A stretch of 18,358 bases of DNA, from assembly GCA_964454685.1 (NCBI GenBank), contig CAYVTZ010000050.1, positions 1 through 18,358 on the forward strand, written 5' to 3'. The notes under the pieces are model-generated. The model worked only from the letters and a program-made list of their open reading frames with translations. It was not told where the DNA came from and ran no database searches. Shown piece after piece: positions 14,919 to 18,358 of this stretch (within the stretch, counting starts at the first letter, position 1; each line of letters starts with the position of its first letter). This DNA comes from CAYVTZ01 sp964454685. Its GTDB lineage: Bacteria; Bacillota; Clostridia; Christensenellales; Christensenellaceae. The position numbers were made by a program, and so were the translations under genes.

Positions 14919-16133
14919 TTAGGAGCCTTCGCATGGCTCCACCCGCGGATCGGGATTCGAGCCTTCAAAAACCGCGTCATCCTGAAACAATTCCTCATCA
15001 GCCATCTTGCCACGCAATCCACGTACAATCAGTCCAATCACCGCGCCACCCACAATGCCCAGCGCAAAGGTTAGCAGTCCGGCCCAAACATTGACAATGC
15101 TTCCGGCCAGCATCGCACCGGTCAGCAGCGAAATCCAGCCGCCGATACCGTGCAAATTATGCACTCCCATCACATCCAACACCTTCAGCTTTTTGCATAA
15201 CCACGCGTTCAGATACAAGAATGCGAGTGTGCTCAGAATACCTGCGACTGCGCCAATCAACAAAGATATCCACGGTGTCGCCAGTAATAATGTGGAGCTG
15301 CTTGCCACCGGACCGGCTAGCATCGCATAGGTATATACCAATGGGTTTACCTTGCGCTTCTTTGAAACCGCCACGCACGTCAGATATGCCGTGATGATGG
15401 AGCCAAAGCCGGACAAATAGCAGTTGACCAGCACTTGAGTATTCACCTCAAGAGGCAGCAGTGCCGTTACAAAGGAAGGCCACAGCACAAACAGCAACAT
15501 CGTTGCAAGCCATACAAATGCAAGGCTCTGCTTGGATGTCAGCATCGGTTCTTCAAACGCACGCTTTTCCCGAATCCCCAGCGCAACGCCGATGCCCAGA
15601 TATGCCGCAAATTGATGAACGAGTATGCCGCCGCCCGGGTCAGTAACCACGCCGCCCGTTATAGCAGGCAGCCACTGCCACAAAATAAATTCCAACAGCA
15701 TGAACAGTGGTGTAAACAATACTCCAAATAACAGGTATTGCCATACCTTAACGGTTCCCAAAAACACACCGATTGCGATGACTGCCGTAATGGCACACAC
15801 AACGCCTGCAATCATCGTGTCCTGTGTCCAAATCATCTCCTGCGGCATTCCCAACGCCGCCTGACACAAAAACAAATACGTTAGGATGCTGGAAGTTGCC
15901 GTCAGAAGCACCGCAAGGCACACGCTCCATTCGAATTTGCGAATAAACAACATAAGGAACGCGACCAGCATCAGCATAAACCAAATGTCCTGATTCTTAA
16001 ACAGCCTTACAGAGTCCTGCATGCCACCCGCCTCGCTTGCCGCCTGTGCCAGCACCGGCAAGAGCAATACAACAAAAAACAAGCCGCACATTAGTAAAAG
16101 TCGAAATTTTCTAGAACGGAGTCTGTCTTTCAT
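14919..16133 (-). CDS. Rh/Amt-family ammonium/methylammonium transporter (404 aa)
   Basis: Polytopic membrane protein, probably moving methylammonium or ammonium. A signal-like first segment (1-32, ending VLAQAASEA) is followed by about eleven hydrophobic segments. The twin pore histidines of the Amt/Rh family match H173 (ILVHQFAAYLG) and H325 (GVHNLHGIGG); the DPGGG before H173 and the NLHG after H325 are more like Rh proteins than bacterial AmtB. The start at 16133 is chosen because GGAGGAACAG precedes it; a further ATG at 16151 lies within a hairpin and has no site. First gene of the methylamine block, with a promoter upstream. No GlnK-type regulator gene is beside it. Family good, substrate inferred from context. 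Confidence 0.85.
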   Translation of the reverse strand: MKDRLRSRKFRLLLMCGLFFVVLLLPVLAQAASEAGGMQDSVRLFKNQDIWFMLMLVAFLMLFIRKFEWSVCLAVLLTATSSILTYLFLCQAALGMPQEMIWTQDTMIAGVVCAITAVIAIGVFLGTVKVWQYLLFGVLFTPLFMLLEFILWQWLPAITGGVVTDPGGGILVHQFAAYLGIGVALGIREKRAFEEPMLTSKQSLAFVWLATMLLFVLWPSFVTALLPLEVNTQVLVNCYLSGFGSIITAYLTCVAVSKKRKVNPLVYTYAMLAGPVASSSTLLLATPWISLLIGAVAGILSTLAFLYLNAWLCKKLKVLDVMGVHNLHGIGGWISLLTGAMLAGSIVNVWAGLLTFALGIVGGAVIGLIVRGLRGKMADEELFQDDAVFEGSNPDPRVEPCEGS

Positions 16134-16143
16134 CTGTTCCTCC

Positions 16144-16161
16144 TCACGCATACTTGCGTGA
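16144..16161 (-). promoter_or_regulatory. Perfect 7-bp hairpin just before the transporter ribosome-binding site
   Basis: TCACGCA and TGCGTGA flank a 4-base loop, ending immediately before GGAGGAACAG of the transporter. It is either an operator or an RNA hairpin controlling access to the ribosome-binding site. An imperfect relative (TCACGCA..TGCGT) is at 16519-16534. Confidence 0.5.
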
Positions 16162-16198
16162 CAAACTGAGAAAATAGTGCAACAAACAGGATTATGTT

Positions 16199-16227
16199 AT
16201 CATACATAATCAATTAACTAATGATAA
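16199..16227 (-). promoter_or_regulatory. Candidate promoter of the methylamine/pyl operon
   Basis: On the minus strand TTATCA and TATGAT (5 of 6 to TATAAT) are spaced by 17 bases, about 66 bases before the transporter start. An inverted repeat TTATCAT (16197-16203) / ATGATAA (16221-16227) overlaps both hexamers, as an operator would. Confidence 0.45.
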
Positions 16228-16465
16228 ACTCCTTCTATAAAGAGCCATCATTCGCTTTTTGTCAGAATTTTTATTTTGTTTTCACTCTCGATTTTGGAAA
16301 AAGAAACTCGAACATATCCTCACCCTCCAAAAGAAGCTACATCTTTTGTATCAATGTGCACGATTCTTTCAAACCTTTTTAATATTTCTTATATTTTAAA
16401 TTCATTGTAACATGCAAATTTTAATATTGCAAGAGGATTTAACAAAAAAAAGTATTTTTTTACAA
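16228..16465. other. A/T-rich intergenic region without a gene
   Basis: Spacer between the methylamine operon promoter and the end of the diguanylate cyclase unit. Long homopolymeric A and T runs, no open frame with a ribosome-binding site, no RNA recognised. Confidence 0.45.
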
Positions 16466-16486
16466 GAAGAAACGCCGCCCTTCTTC
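16444..16486 (-). terminator. Possible terminator of the diguanylate cyclase gene
   Basis: On the minus strand GAAGAA and TTCTTC flank a 9-base loop, followed by a short A-rich stretch and a run of eight T. About 100 bases after the stop at 16590. The stem is weak, so the call is tentative. Confidence 0.4.
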
Positions 16487-16589
16487 CATCCTCACATTTT
16501 TTAACCCTGACACGTTTTTCACGCAATCCTGCGTCAAACATCAGGTGCCGGCGCAGTCTACCACAAGCCACTTTGCAGGATGTGACGCG

Positions 16590-17861
16590 TCAGCGGTACA
16601 CCTGATATCGATTGCGCCCGCTTTGCTTTGCGTCATACAGCGCTTTGTCTGCATGCTCAATGTACTCCGCTTCCACCGTCTTGCTTGCACCACCGGGGAT
16701 TGCAACATAAATACCTTGCGAAATGGTGATGAAACGGCTGACCGCACTGAAATCGTGATCGATTTTCAGAGCTTTGATGGATTGCTTGATGCGCTCAGCC
16801 ACCAGCAGCGCGCCGCCCTCATCCGTATCCGGCAGCAGTATAAAGATTTCCTCGCCGCCATAGCGGCATACGATATCAATTTTGTTGCGCAGTACAGAAA
16901 CAATCGCGTTTGCAACACTTATGATGACTTCGTCACCTTTTTTATGTCCATAATTGTCGTTATAGTTCTTGAAAAAATCAATATCTGCCATGATTGCGGC
17001 AAGCGGTCTGTTTTTGTTGGAGCAGTTGCGCAGCAGCTTGGGCAGTATCTTTTCTAAATATCTTCGGTTATACAAAGCGGTAAGCGGATCGGTGTTGATC
17101 TCCCGATTGCTGGCAGATTTGCTTTTAAAATGTATGAATATATACAGAATGGTCAAAATCACCGATGGCAGGAAAAAGACAAGAATCAAAGAATTGCGAA
17201 CCTCGGCCGAGTGCGTGATGAATCGCTCATAGTAGATGTCCACACCCATCAGCCCCACAAAGTTTCCCTCCACCGTGTAAATAGGCACCATGCCGGTAAA
17301 AGAGTTGCCATATTCGTCATCCACGATGATATATCCGCTTTTACGTTCTTTGAAATATGGGATGTCCGTATCGCGCAGGTAGGAATAGCGATGAATGTCG
17401 TCATAGTAATCCGCCTCTGCCGCCACTTCCACCTGCTCCTCCCGATTGACGATCACGTCCAGCAGCCACAACAAGTCTAGCGGCTTGCCAACCTCAGCCT
17501 CAAAATAGTCCGCTGTCTCCTCTGTCACATAGTACTTGATCTCGTCCGCTGTCAATTCAACCATCAAATAGGCATATTTAAAATCCCGGCTGAAACCCGG
17601 CTCGGTAAAAAGCTGTGTCAAACGTTGATTCGCGGGATGGTTCAGTGTCTCTCGAAAGTTGAGTTCGCGCAACTCCGCGACCTCTTGATCGGTAATCTCG
17701 AATTTTTCCGCTGCGATTTTTGCAATGTCGAGCGCTTTGGTGCCCAGCATCGTGTAATATTCCTGTGTCACCCATGAAGTCACGGTGTTGATTGCCACCA
17801 CGCCAACAATAATATAGACTGCAATGCCCAGAAGTAAAACGTATTTATTCAACTTTGCCAT
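16590..17861 (-). CDS. Membrane sensor diguanylate cyclase (Cache-like sensor plus GGDEF, 423 aa)
   Basis: Makes cyclic di-GMP from two GTP. One membrane helix (about 8-28), an extracellular sensor region (about 30-220) with a PAS/Cache-like end (GYIIVDDEYGNSFTGMVPIYTVEGNFVGLMGVDI), a second helix (about 224-245), then the GGDEF domain (about 255-423). The active-site loop is GGEEI (335-339), with Ile where Phe is usual. Upstream DPLTALYNRRYLE and ADIDFFKNYNDNYGHKKGDEVI are intact, so activity is likely. The inhibitory site RxxD five residues before the loop reads NKID, so product inhibition is probably lost. The start at 17861 follows AGGGG. It is a separate unit between tRNA-Cys and the methylamine operon. 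The sensed ligand is unknown. Confidence 0.93.
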   Translation of the reverse strand: MAKLNKYVLLLGIAVYIIVGVVAINTVTSWVTQEYYTMLGTKALDIAKIAAEKFEITDQEVAELRELNFRETLNHPANQRLTQLFTEPGFSRDFKYAYLMVELTADEIKYYVTEETADYFEAEVGKPLDLLWLLDVIVNREEQVEVAAEADYYDDIHRYSYLRDTDIPYFKERKSGYIIVDDEYGNSFTGMVPIYTVEGNFVGLMGVDIYYERFITHSAEVRNSLILVFFLPSVILTILYIFIHFKSKSASNREINTDPLTALYNRRYLEKILPKLLRNCSNKNRPLAAIMADIDFFKNYNDNYGHKKGDEVIISVANAIVSVLRNKIDIVCRYGGEEIFILLPDTDEGGALLVAERIKQSIKALKIDHDFSAVSRFITISQGIYVAIPGGASKTVEAEYIEHADKALYDAKQSGRNRYQVYR

Positions 17862-18243
17862 GTTATGCCCCTACTTTTGAATCGCAATGGATGCCAGTGA
17901 TGTTCTAGTTCTCATCTTATCACAAGAATCCTCGAAATGCTATCCTAAAATGCACAATAATAATTGTATTTTTGATTTCATTGGATGCGCAGAATCCCTC
18001 TGCACCTAAATCCACCTCACACTTGCATACGCCTTCGCGCGCAGCTGTGCGCTTCTGACTCGCAAAGCAGATCACAGACCCATCGCGTTGCGTCCTCCGA
18101 AAATGTCTTGATGATTTTGCCGTATTCTCACAATGCGCAAGCGATTTTTTTAATGCAAATACTCCTTCGGCATTGTTTCATGAACCGTATCCACGCACTT
18201 GCCAAACACAATCTCTTACTGCAACCTCAAAAAATTAAGCGCA
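17862..18243. other. Intergenic region upstream of the diguanylate cyclase
   Basis: No gene supported. It contains an inverted repeat ACAAT/ATTGT with a 4-base gap (17954-17967) and, on the minus strand, an extended -10-like TGATAAGAT about 55 bases before the cyclase start. Neither is strong enough to name a promoter. Confidence 0.4.
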
Positions 18244-18278
18244 CAAAAAAATCGCAACCCACATTCGTCGATTGCGAT
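18244..18278 (-). terminator. Intrinsic terminator of the tRNA-Cys unit
   Basis: On the minus strand ATCGCAA and TTGCGAT form a perfect 7-bp stem around a 14-base loop, followed by a run of seven T (including the last stem base). It begins 26 bases after the tRNA 3' end. Confidence 0.8.
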
Positions 18279-18304
18279 CCTCTGCGCAGCATATACTGCA
18301 TGAT

Positions 18305-18358
18305 TGGAGGCGCCACCCAGATTTGAACTGGGGGTGAGGGCTTTGCAGGCCCCTGCCT
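18305..18358 (-). tRNA. tRNA-Cys (anticodon GCA), 5' part cut by the right edge
   Basis: On the minus strand the visible part has anticodon stem GGGGC/GCCCT with loop CTGCAAA (GCA), T stem CCCAG/CTGGG with loop TTCAAAT, acceptor strand TGGCGCC, discriminator T as expected for Cys, and encoded CCA. The 5' acceptor and D-arm lie outside the window. Confidence 0.93.

Noticed and set aside
14922..14940. GGAGCC/GGCTCC hairpin at the transporter stop as a terminator
   Set aside because: No U run follows on the minus strand, and half of it is coding sequence; transcription probably continues into mtmC.
16545..17057. Plus-strand open frame of about 170 codons
   Set aside because: Antisense to the GGDEF domain; no ribosome-binding site.
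17985..18326. Plus-strand open frame of about 113 codons at the right end
   Set aside because: It crosses the tRNA-Cys terminator and part of the tRNA; no start signal.
1..18358. CRISPR arrays, insertion sequences, integrases
   Set aside because: No regularly spaced repeats, transposase or integrase motifs were seen; the only tandem repeat is the coding 42-bp unit in the surface protein.

Overview
The window reads as a piece of an anaerobic, Gram-positive, clostridia-like genome. The reasons are strong GGAGG ribosome-binding sites, a surface protein with a sortase-like C-terminal tail, MacB/FtsX-type ABC exporters, and above all a split pyrrolysine (Pyl) system. In that system the synthetase is encoded as separate PylSc and PylSn proteins, the arrangement known from bacteria such as Desulfitobacterium; methanogens have one fused PylS. 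No species can be named from the sequence alone.

Layout. Positions 1-195 hold the end of a terminator from a gene outside the window and no gene. Positions 196-4351 (minus strand) form an ABC-export operon: a 410-aa permease, an ATPase, a 52-aa cysteine-rich peptide and a 606-aa permease. Positions 4711-7074 (plus strand, the only clear plus-strand gene) encode a 787-aa secreted, Pro/Ser/Glu-rich cell-surface protein, followed by a good terminator. Positions 7389-16133 (minus strand) are one functional block for monomethylamine use and pyrrolysine: an Rh/Amt-type transporter, mtmC, mtmB with an in-frame UAG, pylT, pylSc, pylB, pylC, pylD, pylSn and a DUF1638 gene. Positions 16590-17861 (minus) encode a membrane-bound sensor diguanylate cyclase. 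The right edge cuts a tRNA-Cys (minus), which is followed by its own terminator.

How the genes work together. The Rh-like protein probably admits methylammonium/ammonium. MtmB moves the methyl group from monomethylamine to the corrinoid protein MtmC and needs pyrrolysine in its active site. PylB, PylC and PylD make pyrrolysine from two lysines; PylSc and PylSn charge it to the CUA-anticodon tRNA from pylT, so that the UAG in mtmB is read as residue 203. No corrinoid reactivase (RamA-like) and no second methyltransferase (MtbA-like) is present, so those must be encoded elsewhere.

Most notable points: (1) pylC itself ends in UAG and is in frame with pylD, so UAG readthrough would give a PylC-Pyl-PylD fusion; it is the only gene in the window that ends in UAG. 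(2) A DUF1638 gene is translationally coupled to pylSn. (3) A small Cys-rich, RiPP-precursor-like peptide lies inside an ABC-export operon and is followed by a perfect 13-bp hairpin. (4) Remnant or repeated leader sequence flanks the 606-aa permease.
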